The notes beneath the pieces are model-generated. The model was not told where the DNA came from. It saw only the letters and a program-made list of their open reading frames with translations, and did no database searches. The position numbers and the translations under genes were made by a program. Below are positions 56,532-64,000 of a stretch of DNA of 64,000 nt, piece after piece (the first letter of the stretch is position 1; every line of letters begins with the position of its first letter). Origin of the DNA: Maricaulis sp. (GTDB lineage: Bacteria > Pseudomonadota > Alphaproteobacteria > Caulobacterales > Maricaulaceae). The stretch is taken from the NCBI RefSeq assembly GCF_030149425.1, contig NZ_JASBRQ010000002.1:1-64000 (forward strand), written 5' to 3'.

Positions 56532-56585
56532 CGCCGCGGTCCGGACGGTTTCGTCTATGGGCGGACAGTCCGTCCGGCCGCGGCG
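56532..56585. repeat. Large GC-rich inverted repeat after the HxlR gene
   Basis: Arms 56532-56548 and 56570-56585 pair over 16 bp with a single bulged T. There is no T tract, so it is not a standard terminator. A further 8-bp hairpin GCGCACCG / CGGTGCGC lies at 56749-56770. The space 56586-56748 holds no gene I can see. Confidence 0.6.
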
Positions 56586-56815
56586 CGCTCGCCTTTGTGC
56601 ACTTCGCCTATAGGTATTACATCCGCCTTGATGTGCCCCGGCCGGTCGCATTCTTCAGGCTGCCGCAAAACCCCTCTCAAGCGAATTAGGAATGCCGCTC
56701 ACATTGAGCTGGCGAATTCTATTGTCTAACATCACCCCCGGCGCACGGGCGCACCGTTTCCGCGGTGCGCTCCAATGACACATCAAGCAACGCCATTTGT
56801 AATGGGGAGATAGAG

Positions 56816-57121
56816 ATGATTCTTACAGCCATGCTGGCCGCAACGGCCCTGCAGATGGACGCGCTCCTGGAGCACGGCCTGCAAATCACCACGCCAAGCG
56901 TGACCTACACCACATTCTTCAACGCCGACGGAACCTATACGACCGATGTCGGCATTGAAGGGACCTGGGAAATGCGCGGCGATGAAATCTGCGTCGTGCG
57001 CTCAACCGGAGAAGGCGGCTGCGCCCCGGTACAGGCCGACGCCGCCCTTGGCGACACTTGGGAGGGCATCAATGCGGCGACCGGCGAGACGGTGACCTAC
57101 ACCATCGTGCCTCGCGGCTAG
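56816..57121 (+). CDS. Small secreted protein of unknown function
   Basis: A 101-residue protein from an ATG with GGGGAGA upstream. A short hydrophobic N terminus (MILTAMLAATALQ) suggests export. The mature part is beta-rich (VTYTTFFNADGTYTT, GTWEMRGDEICVV) with two cysteines, like a small lipocalin/SH3-type strand set. Family not recognised. It is followed by a strong terminator, so it is an independent unit. Confidence 0.65.
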   Translation: MILTAMLAATALQMDALLEHGLQITTPSVTYTTFFNADGTYTTDVGIEGTWEMRGDEICVVRSTGEGGCAPVQADAALGDTWEGINAATGETVTYTIVPRG

Positions 57122-57142
57122 CCCGACCATAGCGATCCAAAG

Positions 57143-57178
57143 ACGCCGGCGGTGAGGCTCACCGCCGGCGTTTTTATT
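57143..57178 (+). terminator. Strong terminator between the small secreted protein and M28 peptidase
   Basis: A 13-bp perfect stem (57143-57155 with 57159-57171) with a 3-base loop, followed by TTTTTATTT. Confidence 0.92.
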
Positions 57179-57196
57179 TGTGCGCGGATGGAAGGC

Positions 57197-58579
57197 CTAT
57201 TCGCCAAAAGACCCCGCCGGCCCCGGGAATACGACCGGGGTTTCAGACCCGTCATGGGCCACTGCCGAGACACCGAAATAGTAGTTGTCGATGACAATAT
57301 TCTCGACCACATACTCCCCGGTGAGCCCCACGAAGCGGCTGTGTGTCCATTGCGGCGCATCGGTCAGGCGCCAATAGACCCGATACCCCGCCAAATTCTC
57401 CGCCGCTTCGCCGTCCGGAACGGTCCAGCGCAAAGTCGTGTCCGGTGATACCGCACCCTCGATCTCGACATTGGCCGGGAAAGGCGGCGCACCGGCGATT
57501 TGCGCCAGGACGGCCACATTGAGCGAGGTCAGCTTGGCGGCGTGGTCGAAATCAACCTCATCCACCGTATCCCCGAAGACCCGGCCGGTTTCATCGGTAC
57601 GGATATCCTGGTGCTGGCGGTCATAATGCTCATGGGTCTCCATGATGCGGACCCCCGGGATACCGACATCATTGAACGGACGGTGATGACCGCCGCGCCG
57701 GAACCGGTCGAGGCGATAAACCATCATCACATCGAGATTGGAGATGTACTGGTCGGCCGTGCGATCAACGAAGCGCGCCAGATTGCGCGACGGGCTGTCC
57801 ACCTCTCCGCCGGTAAAGCGGCGCAGACGGGCTTCCTGGGGCGTCTCATTGGCTCGCGTCCCCTCGGAGAAGACCCGGGCCGTGGTGTTGTTGATGACCC
57901 CGTCAATGCCTTCAATATTGCCGATCATGTCATTGTTGAGAACGGCCTTGATGCGCCAGCCATTCTCCAGTGCGTGATCAGCCACGATCTGCCCCCCGAA
58001 CAGGCCCTGCTCCTCACCGGACAGACCGGCATAGATGATCGAGCCGGGAAACTCGTACTGGCTGAGCACGCGGGCCGCCTCGATCGTGCCGGCCATACCG
58101 GATGCGTTATCATTGGCGCCGGGGCTGTCATCGGTCGAGTTGAGGGGGTCGGTGATGCGGCTGTCGATATCACCCGACATCATCACATAACGATCCGGGT
58201 CGAGTGTTCCGCGCTGGATAGCAAGAACGGAGACGACATCGGTCGGGTCGGGTATCCGGGTCTGACCGAAAATCGTGCCGGAGACGTACATTACTTCAAG
58301 GCACCCTCCGCACTCGGCAGAGATGCGTTCAAACTCCTCATAGATCCACCGCGTCGAAGCGCCCACGCCGCGGGTATCGCTTTCGGTATCGGACAGGGTA
58401 TGGCGCGTGCCAAAGCCCGCCAGCCGTCGAATATCCGCCTCGATCCGGTCGGCAGACACGGCCGCGACATAGTCATGCACTTCCAGCACTTCGGACGGCG
58501 GAGCGTAGCGTGCTTCCTGCGCTTCCGAGCCGCAGGCAGCCAAAACAAGGGCCAGCCCGGTAATACCGATTCGAGTCAT
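57197..58579 (-). CDS. Lipoprotein M28-family metallopeptidase with C-terminal FnIII-like domain
   Basis: A 460-residue protein with lipoprotein signal (GLALVLAACGS, Cys16). The peptidase domain has zinc residues in SGDIDSR, GANDNASGMAG, SGEEQGLFG, NNDMIGN and THEHYDRQHQ. The C-terminal 100 residues (from about 362) form a fibronectin III-like domain (TTLRWTVPDGEAAENLAGYRVYW, by position about 378-400). It is likely an outer-membrane-linked aminopeptidase. A degenerate TGAAC-N3-GTTC(A/G) palindrome lies about 100 bases upstream. Confidence 0.88.
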   Translation of the reverse strand: MTRIGITGLALVLAACGSEAQEARYAPPSEVLEVHDYVAAVSADRIEADIRRLAGFGTRHTLSDTESDTRGVGASTRWIYEEFERISAECGGCLEVMYVSGTIFGQTRIPDPTDVVSVLAIQRGTLDPDRYVMMSGDIDSRITDPLNSTDDSPGANDNASGMAGTIEAARVLSQYEFPGSIIYAGLSGEEQGLFGGQIVADHALENGWRIKAVLNNDMIGNIEGIDGVINNTTARVFSEGTRANETPQEARLRRFTGGEVDSPSRNLARFVDRTADQYISNLDVMMVYRLDRFRRGGHHRPFNDVGIPGVRIMETHEHYDRQHQDIRTDETGRVFGDTVDEVDFDHAAKLTSLNVAVLAQIAGAPPFPANVEIEGAVSPDTTLRWTVPDGEAAENLAGYRVYWRLTDAPQWTHSRFVGLTGEYVVENIVIDNYYFGVSAVAHDGSETPVVFPGPAGSFGE

Positions 58580-58679
58580 TCAATCCTCCCCAGATCGCGA
58601 TGTCGGGGTCGAATGTTTCACGATTGGCAAGCGGGTCAAGCGAACGAGCCGCTTCAAGCCCAGGCAAAGCACCTGACAA

Positions 58680-58692
58680 TGAACGCTGTTCG
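58680..58692. promoter_or_regulatory. Degenerate TGAAC-N3-GTTC(G) palindrome (copy 4)
   Basis: TGAACGCTGTTCG matches the motif at 42923, 44445 and 47502 except for the last base. It is about 100 bases upstream of the M28 peptidase start. Confidence 0.4.
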
Positions 58693-58838
58693 GTGTTTTC
58701 CCCAGACAAAATTCCCCTCATGATTGAATTTTACGCCGAACGGGGGGATAAGGTGGTCAGGGATTCGTTCCGTTCACGGACGGCTCCCTCACCCTGCACC
58801 GCGCTGCACCATCCCACACCCTCGCAACGCGGAAGCCT

Positions 58839-58872
58839 AAAGGGCTGGAGCACCCCCTCCAGCCCTTTTCTT
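58839..58872 (+). terminator. Orphan intrinsic-terminator-like hairpin
   Basis: An 11-bp stem AAAGGGCTGGA / TCCAGCCCTTT with an 8-base loop followed by TTCTTCT. There is no plus-strand gene for 1.7 kb before it, so it may end a small RNA or be a gene remnant. Confidence 0.6.
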
Positions 58873-58997
58873 CTGCCCCTAGCGTCGCGCCGTCCCGACT
58901 ATCGCGGGACTTATCCACACCCGGTTTGGATTTGTGCTTGTTCTGGCGACCGCCGGATGCAACCGTCGGATGAAATCTCAAATGGGGAGATATTGAG

Positions 58998-59384
58998 ATG
59001 GGATTTTTTGACGCGATCAAAAGCGGCTTTTCCAACTATGTGAATTTCCAGGGACGCGCACGGCGTAGCGAGTACTGGTTCTGGGTGTTGTTCACCTTCA
59101 TCGCCTCTGTCGCGCTGACCTTCCTCGACATGGCCATGATGGGCGTTGAGAGCTTTGGCGTATTCAGCCCGCTCTTCTCGCTCGCTGTAATTCTGCCCAG
59201 CATCGCTGTGGCGGTACGCCGGCTGCACGATAGTGGCAAAAGCGGCTGGTGGATCCTGATCGGCCTGATCCCGCTGGTCGGCTTTATCGTTCTGATCATC
59301 TTCTATGTCAGCGATAGTGCACCGGGTAGCAACCAGTACGGGCCCAACCCCAAAGGCCTCGACTCGGCTCCGGTCGAAGGCTGA
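58998..59384 (+). CDS. DUF805 membrane protein
   Basis: A 128-residue protein with three or four membrane segments. DUF805 hallmarks are FQGRARRSEYWFW near residue 18 and AVRRLHDSGKSGWW near 72. The function of the family is unknown; it is frequent in proteobacteria. RBS GGGGAGA nine bases upstream. Ends in a strong terminator. Confidence 0.9.
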   Translation: MGFFDAIKSGFSNYVNFQGRARRSEYWFWVLFTFIASVALTFLDMAMMGVESFGVFSPLFSLAVILPSIAVAVRRLHDSGKSGWWILIGLIPLVGFIVLIIFYVSDSAPGSNQYGPNPKGLDSAPVEG

Positions 59385-59403
59385 TCGGCATCGAGTAATA
59401 AAG

Positions 59404-59435
59404 AAAGGGCGGCCCGTCAGGCCGCCCTTTTTATT
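59404..59435 (+). terminator. Terminator of the DUF805 gene
   Basis: An 11-bp stem AAAGGGCGGCC / GGCCGCCCTTT with a 5-base loop followed by TTTATTT. Its A-rich left side may also stop the convergent quinone oxidoreductase operon. Confidence 0.9.
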
Positions 59436-59454
59436 TGTGCCTGGATTTGTACGA

Positions 59455-60429
59455 CTAAGGCGTCAGAACCACCTTGCCCATCGCCTTGCGGCCCGAGAGC
59501 TGACCGAAAGCATCAATGAATTCCTCGAGCGTGTAGGCCCCCGCCACTCGCGGCTTGATCTGGCCCGCCTCATAGAAGTCGAACAGCTCTTTCATATTGC
59601 CGAAATGGCCCTTGGGGTCGCGCATGGCCCAAGCGCCCCAGAAGACCCCAACCGCCGACGCGCCTTTGAGGAGCGGAAGATTGAGCGGGAGTTTGGGAAT
59701 GGGGCCGGAGGCAAAGCCGATGACCAGGTGACGGCCTTCCCAACCGATGGCCCGGAATGCGGCTTCCGCCAGCTCACCGCCGACCGGATCATAGATCACG
59801 TCGACGCCTTGCCCGCCAGTCAGCTCCTTTGTACGCGCCTTGAGATCTTCGCTGGAGTAGTTGATGCCCTCATCGGCACCATGTTCACGCGCCACGGCGA
59901 GTTTTTCGTCACTCGAAGCGGCGGCAATAACCTTGGCGCCCATGGCCTTGGCCAGCTCGACGGTCGCAAGACCAACGCCGCCAGCTGCCCCGAGCACGAG
60001 AACACTCTCGCCCGGCTGCAGATTAGCGCGCTGCTTGAGAGCGTAATACGAGGTGGCGTAGACGACGGTCAGTCCGGCCGCCTCTTCAAACGACATGGAG
60101 TCCGGGATCTTGATCGCCGCCATGGCAGGCGTTGCCACTTTCTCTGCAAACGCGCCGGTCAGCCCGTTAAAACAGACGCGGTCTCCGACCTTGAGGTTCT
60201 CGACCCCGTCAGCGATCTGGGTGACAATACCTGCCCCCTCGCCGCCCGGCACAAATGGCGTCGGCGGTTTGAACTGGTATTCGCCCCGGACACAGAGCAG
60301 ATCAGGGAAGTTAAGCCCGGCCGCCTTGACGTCGATCAGGACATGACCATCCGGCAGCACCGGATCGTCAATCTCCTCGACCTTCATCTGGTCTTCGGGA
60401 CCGAATTCGCGGCAATACAGCGCTTTCAT
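59455..60429 (-). CDS. NADPH:quinone oxidoreductase-like enzyme
   Basis: A 324-residue zinc-free medium-chain dehydrogenase. LNFPDLLCVRGEYQ, PFVPGGEGAG and LVLGAAGGVGLATVELAK (nucleotide loop) are typical of the QOR family; no zinc ligands are seen. It reduces quinones or alpha,beta-enones. Last gene of the beta-oxidation-like operon, 14 bases after the thiolase stop. Confidence 0.88.
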   Translation of the reverse strand: MKALYCREFGPEDQMKVEEIDDPVLPDGHVLIDVKAAGLNFPDLLCVRGEYQFKPPTPFVPGGEGAGIVTQIADGVENLKVGDRVCFNGLTGAFAEKVATPAMAAIKIPDSMSFEEAAGLTVVYATSYYALKQRANLQPGESVLVLGAAGGVGLATVELAKAMGAKVIAAASSDEKLAVAREHGADEGINYSSEDLKARTKELTGGQGVDVIYDPVGGELAEAAFRAIGWEGRHLVIGFASGPIPKLPLNLPLLKGASAVGVFWGAWAMRDPKGHFGNMKELFDFYEAGQIKPRVAGAYTLEEFIDAFGQLSGRKAMGKVVLTP

Positions 60430-60443
60430 AAGCTCACCTCGAC

Positions 60444-61646
60444 CTATGCGACTTCAAAGAGGCCGGCTGCGCCCATGCCGCCGCCGACACACATGGTGGC
60501 AACGACGTATTTGGCCCCACGGCGCTTACCCTCGATCAGGGCATGACCGACCATGCGCGCACCGGACATGCCATAAGGGTGTCCGATGGAAATCGCGCCG
60601 CCATTGACGTTGAGACGCTCATTCGGGATGCCCAGCTTGTCGCGGCAATACAGAACCTGCACGGCGAAGGCCTCATTGAGCTCCCACAGATCGATATCGT
60701 CCATGGTCAGGCCATTCGCCTTCAGCAGCTTCGGCACCGCATGGATGGGACCGATACCCATTTCATCCGGGTCAAGGCCGGCTACGGCGATACCGCGGTA
60801 GATACCAAGCGGGTTCAACCCGCGGCGCTCCGCTTCCTTTGCCTCCATCAGGACCGAGGCCGAGGCGCCATCGGAGAGCTGGGAGGCATTACCGGCGGTG
60901 ATGAACTTGCCTTCCTTGACGACCTGGCCGTTGGCGAAGACCGGCTTGAGACCGGACAGTGCTTCGGCGGAGGTGCCGGGGCGGTTGCCTTCGTCTTTTT
61001 CCAGCGTCACTTCGATGTCGGAAACCTCTTTGGTCTCCTTGTTCATGAACTTCATGGTCGACGGCAGTGGCACGATCTCATCGTCGAACTTGCCGGCCTG
61101 CTGGGCCTCATGCGTACGCGCCTGGGACTGAGCCGCATACTCATCCTGTGCCTCACGGCTGACGCCGTAGCGATCAGCGACGATCTCGGCGGTTTCCAGC
61201 ATGGTCATGTAGAGTGCCGGCTGGTTCTCAACGATCCACGGGTCCGTATCGCGATAGGTCCGGGTCTTTTCGGTCTGCACGAGGGAGATACTCTCCAGCC
61301 CGCCGCCAACCGTGACGGTCATGCCGTCTGCGATGATCTGTTTCGCCGCCGTGGCAATCGCCATCATGCCGGATGCACACTGGCGGTCCATCGACATGCC
61401 GGAGACCGAGGTCGGCAGTCCGGCGCGAATGGCGCAATTGCGGCCCGGATTTCGACCCGTCGTGCCCATCTGCATGGCGCAGCCCATGACGACATCATCG
61501 ATCTCCGCCGGATCGACGCCGGAACGCTCGACCGCATTGCGGATTGCATGCCCTCCCATTTCCGGGCCAGACGTGTCGTTGAAAGCGCCGCGATAGGCCT
61601 TGCCGATCGGCGTACGCGCTGTGGATACGATGACTGCTTCACGCAT
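60444..61646 (-). CDS. Thiolase (acetyl-CoA C-acyltransferase)
   Basis: A 400-residue thiolase. Nucleophile Cys in [21 protein letters not shown], the His in [19 protein letters not shown] and the second Cys in [10 protein letters not shown]. It cleaves 3-ketoacyl-CoA to acetyl-CoA and a shortened acyl-CoA. RBS GGGAGG. 18 bases downstream of the thioesterase stop. Confidence 0.95.
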   Translation of the reverse strand: MREAVIVSTARTPIGKAYRGAFNDTSGPEMGGHAIRNAVERSGVDPAEIDDVVMGCAMQMGTTGRNPGRNCAIRAGLPTSVSGMSMDRQCASGMMAIATAAKQIIADGMTVTVGGGLESISLVQTEKTRTYRDTDPWIVENQPALYMTMLETAEIVADRYGVSREAQDEYAAQSQARTHEAQQAGKFDDEIVPLPSTMKFMNKETKEVSDIEVTLEKDEGNRPGTSAEALSGLKPVFANGQVVKEGKFITAGNASQLSDGASASVLMEAKEAERRGLNPLGIYRGIAVAGLDPDEMGIGPIHAVPKLLKANGLTMDDIDLWELNEAFAVQVLYCRDKLGIPNERLNVNGGAISIGHPYGMSGARMVGHALIEGKRRGAKYVVATMCVGGGMGAAGLFEVA

Positions 61647-61664
61647 GGTCTTCCTCCCTTTGAC

Positions 61665-62477
61665 CTAAGGCTTTGACGCCTTGGTTCGATAACTGACCAT
61701 CTGCTGGGTCGTGGCCATGAGCCGGCCATCCCGGCTCCATATTGTTGCATGCTGATCATTGAAACCACGGCCACCGCGGGCCCCTGTGGCTTCGACGAGA
61801 AGATAATCCGTGCCGACCGCTTCATAGTCGTCCGGGGTGGCATGGAGATAGACCGTCATGGAAACGGTCGCGATGAGATCGGGCTTGCCGGTCTTGAAAA
61901 ACAGGCGCGGCGTCGGCGTGTCAGCCAGCGCCACAAGCCCGACCGGATCCAGTGGGCGATCCGGATCAAGCCGCACCCAGGCCAGGGACTTGGTCGTTCC
62001 ATCCCCGCCCGTGAAAGGATTGTTGGCTGCGCCACGCATTTCCACCGGCTTCGTCCAGGCCATCGGCAAGGGAAAGCGTTCGCAATCCTCCGGTTCAGGC
62101 GCATCGGGGCGATGGCCTTCTACCCAGGCCAGAGTTTCGCGGCGGCGGGACATAATGCCCAAAGCGCAATTGGCCGGGGTTTCACTGCCGCCAGGGACTA
62201 GGTCCGCCGTCCAGAACTGGGTGTTGCGGCCCTGGCGCTTGCACTCAAGATCAATCGTGATCGGCCCTTCACTGGCTCCTGCCAGGAAGTCCGTCGTGAT
62301 CGTGGTCAGCTCCATATCGGGGCCTGACGCCTCGATCATGGACTTCGCCAGGATAGCCGCGCTCCAGCCGCCATAGGGGCCGATCATATTCTTGAAGCCG
62401 GGGTGAGCGGCACCGCTGAAACGGCGACCGTCCTCACCCAATGGCTCAAGCGCCGTGGCTTCGTCGAAAAGATGCAT
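61665..62477 (-). CDS. Acyl-CoA thioesterase-like double hot-dog protein
   Basis: A 270-residue protein of the TesB/thioesterase-like superfamily with two hot-dog halves. MIGPYGGWSAAILAKSM corresponds to the N-terminal helix, and the second half includes SMTVYLHATPDDYE and ARGGRGFNDQHATIWSRDG. It would release CoA from acyl-CoA. Its ATG overlaps the SDR stop (TGATG). Confidence 0.82.
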   Translation of the reverse strand: MHLFDEATALEPLGEDGRRFSGAAHPGFKNMIGPYGGWSAAILAKSMIEASGPDMELTTITTDFLAGASEGPITIDLECKRQGRNTQFWTADLVPGGSETPANCALGIMSRRRETLAWVEGHRPDAPEPEDCERFPLPMAWTKPVEMRGAANNPFTGGDGTTKSLAWVRLDPDRPLDPVGLVALADTPTPRLFFKTGKPDLIATVSMTVYLHATPDDYEAVGTDYLLVEATGARGGRGFNDQHATIWSRDGRLMATTQQMVSYRTKASKP

Positions 62478-63397
62478 CAGCCCAGGCTAACGCCGAGATG
62501 GGCTGCCGCCTTGGACAGGAATTTGATCGACTGCTCACCACCCTGGGCAAACTCTTTCTGCCCATCAGTCGCGGTGATGGCATCGATATTGGCCGCCACG
62601 CCTTCCGGTGTCTGCTGTTCCGGCGGCAGGTAGATGCCATCGGTTTCATAGATTTTGGTGGCGGCGAACCCACCCGCACCGGCACACAGGACCAGTCGCG
62701 AGGGCGCATCCTCGCTGACCAGATAGGCCAGGCCTGCAGACACCGCTTCCGGCTTGAGCAATTCCAGCGCCGGCGGCGGCAGGAGATCTTCGGTCATGCG
62801 GGTTGCGGCTACCGGAGCCAGGGCGTTGACGCGGATATTGTACTTGGCGCCTTCCAGGTGCAGCACGTTCATGAAGCCGACGAGACCCATCTTGGCCGCG
62901 CCATAATTGGATTGGCCGAAATTGCCGTAGATGCCGGAAGAGGACGCCGTCATGGCGATACGGCCATAGCCAGCCTCACGCATCGGTTCCCAGACAGCCT
63001 TGGTGCAAACCGCCGAGCCCATAACGTGGACATCAAGCACCGCCTGGAAGTCATCGACCGTCATCTTGGCAAAGCTCTTGTCGCGCAAGATGCCGGCATT
63101 ATTGACCAGAATGTCCACCTTACCCCATTTCGCCATGGCCTGATCGACCATGTCCTGAACCTCGTCGGCCTTGGTGACATTGGCGCGGTGCGAAATTGCC
63201 TCGCCGCCCGCATCGCGGATTTCCTGCGCTACATCTTCCGCCGCAGACCCGCTGCCGGAGCCATCCATGGACCCGCCCAGATCATTGACCACGAGTTTGG
63301 CACCACGCGCGGCCAGAAGGTGGGCGTGAGCACGGCCCAGGCCGTGGCCCGCGCCGGTGACGATGGCCACGCGGCCATCAAATCGAATTTCGGTCAT
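62477..63397 (-). CDS. SDR dehydrogenase, MFE-2-like 3-hydroxyacyl-CoA dehydrogenase
   Basis: A 306-residue SDR. TGAGHGLGRAHA, NDLGGSMDGSGSGSAAED and NNAGILRDKSFAKM resemble the dehydrogenase part of peroxisomal multifunctional enzyme type 2; catalytic Ser and Tyr-Lys are in TASSSGIYGN and NYGAAKMG. In that role it oxidises D-3-hydroxyacyl-CoA, with MaoC as the hydratase partner next door. Confidence 0.9.
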   Translation of the reverse strand: MTEIRFDGRVAIVTGAGHGLGRAHAHLLAARGAKLVVNDLGGSMDGSGSGSAAEDVAQEIRDAGGEAISHRANVTKADEVQDMVDQAMAKWGKVDILVNNAGILRDKSFAKMTVDDFQAVLDVHVMGSAVCTKAVWEPMREAGYGRIAMTASSSGIYGNFGQSNYGAAKMGLVGFMNVLHLEGAKYNIRVNALAPVAATRMTEDLLPPPALELLKPEAVSAGLAYLVSEDAPSRLVLCAGAGGFAATKIYETDGIYLPPEQQTPEGVAANIDAITATDGQKEFAQGGEQSIKFLSKAAAHLGVSLG

Positions 63398-63415
63398 CTT
63401 GGTCTCTTGTCTGTC

Positions 63416-63880
63416 TTACTTGCCGAGGATTTGCAGGGTCAGCCAATGGCCGATCAGGGCCGGCTTGTCCTCGCCCTCGATTTCAACACTGACGCCATAG
63501 CGCAGCATCCACTGGCCGGGCTGGCGTTCGGTCGCATCTTCCAGCGTGAAACGACCGCGTACCTTCTTTCCGGCGCGCACAGGCTGCAGGAAGCGAATTT
63601 TGTCGAAGCCGTAATTGATACCCATCGCGATGCCCTGGAGCGAGAAGCCCAGATCCATCGCCATCGGTGACAGCAGCGACAGGGAGAGGAAACCATGCGC
63701 AATGGTGCCTCCGAAGGGTGTTTCCTTCGCGGCCCGCTCCGGGTCGATATGGATGAATTGCGGGTCCTCGGTGACATCGGCAAAAACGTCGATGCGCTTC
63801 TGATCGACCTCGATCCAGCGCGATACACCGATTTCCTTGCCGACCAGGTCGGGCAGATCTGCAGGGTTGACGCTTGGCAT
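63416..63880 (-). CDS. MaoC-family enoyl-CoA hydratase
   Basis: A 154-residue hot-dog hydratase. Asp and His of the R-hydratase motif are in VTEDPQFIHIDPERAAKETPFGGTIAHGF (about 35-63). It hydrates enoyl-CoA. Its start overlaps the stop of the CoA ligase gene (TGATG), so the operon continues beyond the window. Confidence 0.93.
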   Translation of the reverse strand: MPSVNPADLPDLVGKEIGVSRWIEVDQKRIDVFADVTEDPQFIHIDPERAAKETPFGGTIAHGFLSLSLLSPMAMDLGFSLQGIAMGINYGFDKIRFLQPVRAGKKVRGRFTLEDATERQPGQWMLRYGVSVEIEGEDKPALIGHWLTLQILGK

Positions 63881-64000
63881 CAGGCTTCAGCCTCCTCAGT
63901 CAAAAGCATTTTGCGCAGGCCCGGCTTGTCGACCTTGCCGGTGCCGCCGCGCGGCAGTGGCTCGTCGAACCGCCAATAGCGTTCCGGACGTTTGAACTTG
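63880..64000 (-). CDS. Acyl-CoA synthetase, C-terminal 39 residues (starts outside the window)
   Basis: The last 39 codons on the minus strand contain RPERYWRFDEPLPRGGTGKVDKP, by position, where GGTGKVDKPGLRKML is the catalytic-lysine block closing adenylate-forming CoA ligases. It would activate the carboxylic acid degraded by the following MaoC-SDR-thiolase enzymes. The frame is open to base 64000. Confidence 0.85.
   Translation of the reverse strand, partial: KFKRPERYWRFDEPLPRGGTGKVDKPGLRKMLLTEEAEA

Larger units (their letters stand above)
58580..58997. other. 418-base region without a convincing gene
   Basis: Between the divergent M28 peptidase and DUF805 genes. It holds the degenerate palindrome at 58680, an intrinsic-terminator-like hairpin at 58839 with no gene in front of it, the short inverted repeat GTCCCG-N5-CGGGAC at 58892-58908 and the DUF805 ribosome site. 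Open frames here have no protein-like composition. Confidence 0.6.

Noticed and set aside
58600-59043. A 147-codon frame in the gap upstream of the DUF805 gene
   Set aside because: It runs through the palindrome, the orphan terminator and the DUF805 start, with Ser/Pro/Arg-rich composition.

Overview
The window looks like a chromosomal segment of a GC-rich alphaproteobacterium, most likely a Hyphomonadales/Maricaulales or Caulobacterales-type marine heterotroph. The reasons are a dapA start divergent from a soluble lytic transglycosylase, large TonB-dependent receptors, a YerC/hisG-led histidine operon, a HutF/HutG-type histidine degradation pathway, a RamB/ScfR-like regulator beside the glyoxylate shunt, and tightly packed genes with ATGA/TGATG overlaps. 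Genus is inference. I saw no insertion sequence, prophage, CRISPR array, tRNA or rRNA.

Layout. 0-13.8 kb: the start of dapA, a lytic transglycosylase, a PLP-dependent threonine/serine dehydratase, an AlkK-type acyl-CoA ligase, a small superinfection-immunity-like membrane protein, an iodotyrosine-deiodinase-like flavoprotein, the threonine degradation pair Tdh and Kbl (3 kb apart), a secreted amidohydrolase, a miniature prohibitin-like protein and a GGDEF-EAL protein. 13.8-21.2 kb: a complete hut locus (hutIHGU divergent from hutF-hutC) around a strong palindrome that is probably the HutC operator. 21.4-24.6 kb: a serine hydrolase and a TonB-dependent receptor directly downstream of the his operon. 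24.6-30.4 kb: yerC-hisG-hisDB-hisH-hisA-hisF-hisIE, in which HisD and HisB are one 632-residue polypeptide. 30.5-34.0 kb: a BigR/SqrR-like ArsR repressor, rhodanese, persulfide dioxygenase-like hydrolase and SulP transporter, with two copies of a shared operator-like sequence. 34.0-41.7 kb: acetate assimilation and glyoxylate shunt (acs, aceB, aceA, RamB/ScfR-like regulator) plus two small unknowns.

41.8-58.6 kb is the least conventional part. It holds a ferritin-like diiron protein with a full carboxylate/His ligand set, a sterol-desaturase-family hydroxylase, an unknown membrane-anchored protein, an 883-residue TonB receptor, a membrane-anchored serine hydrolase, GMC oxidoreductase, aldehyde dehydrogenase, SDR, D-aminoacylase-like amidohydrolase, BASS-family transporter, HxlR regulator and a lipoprotein M28 peptidase. 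Four promoter regions here carry the palindrome TGAAC-N3-GTTCA (one with a single mismatch), which suggests a local regulon controlled by an unlinked (probably TetR-type) factor. 59.4-64.0 kb: a fatty-acid-oxidation-like operon (CoA ligase end, MaoC hydratase, SDR, thioesterase, thiolase, quinone oxidoreductase).

Together the genes describe a cell that takes up organic substrates through TonB receptors, oxidises alcohols and acyl chains to acetyl-CoA, runs the glyoxylate shunt, detoxifies sulfide, and both makes and degrades histidine.
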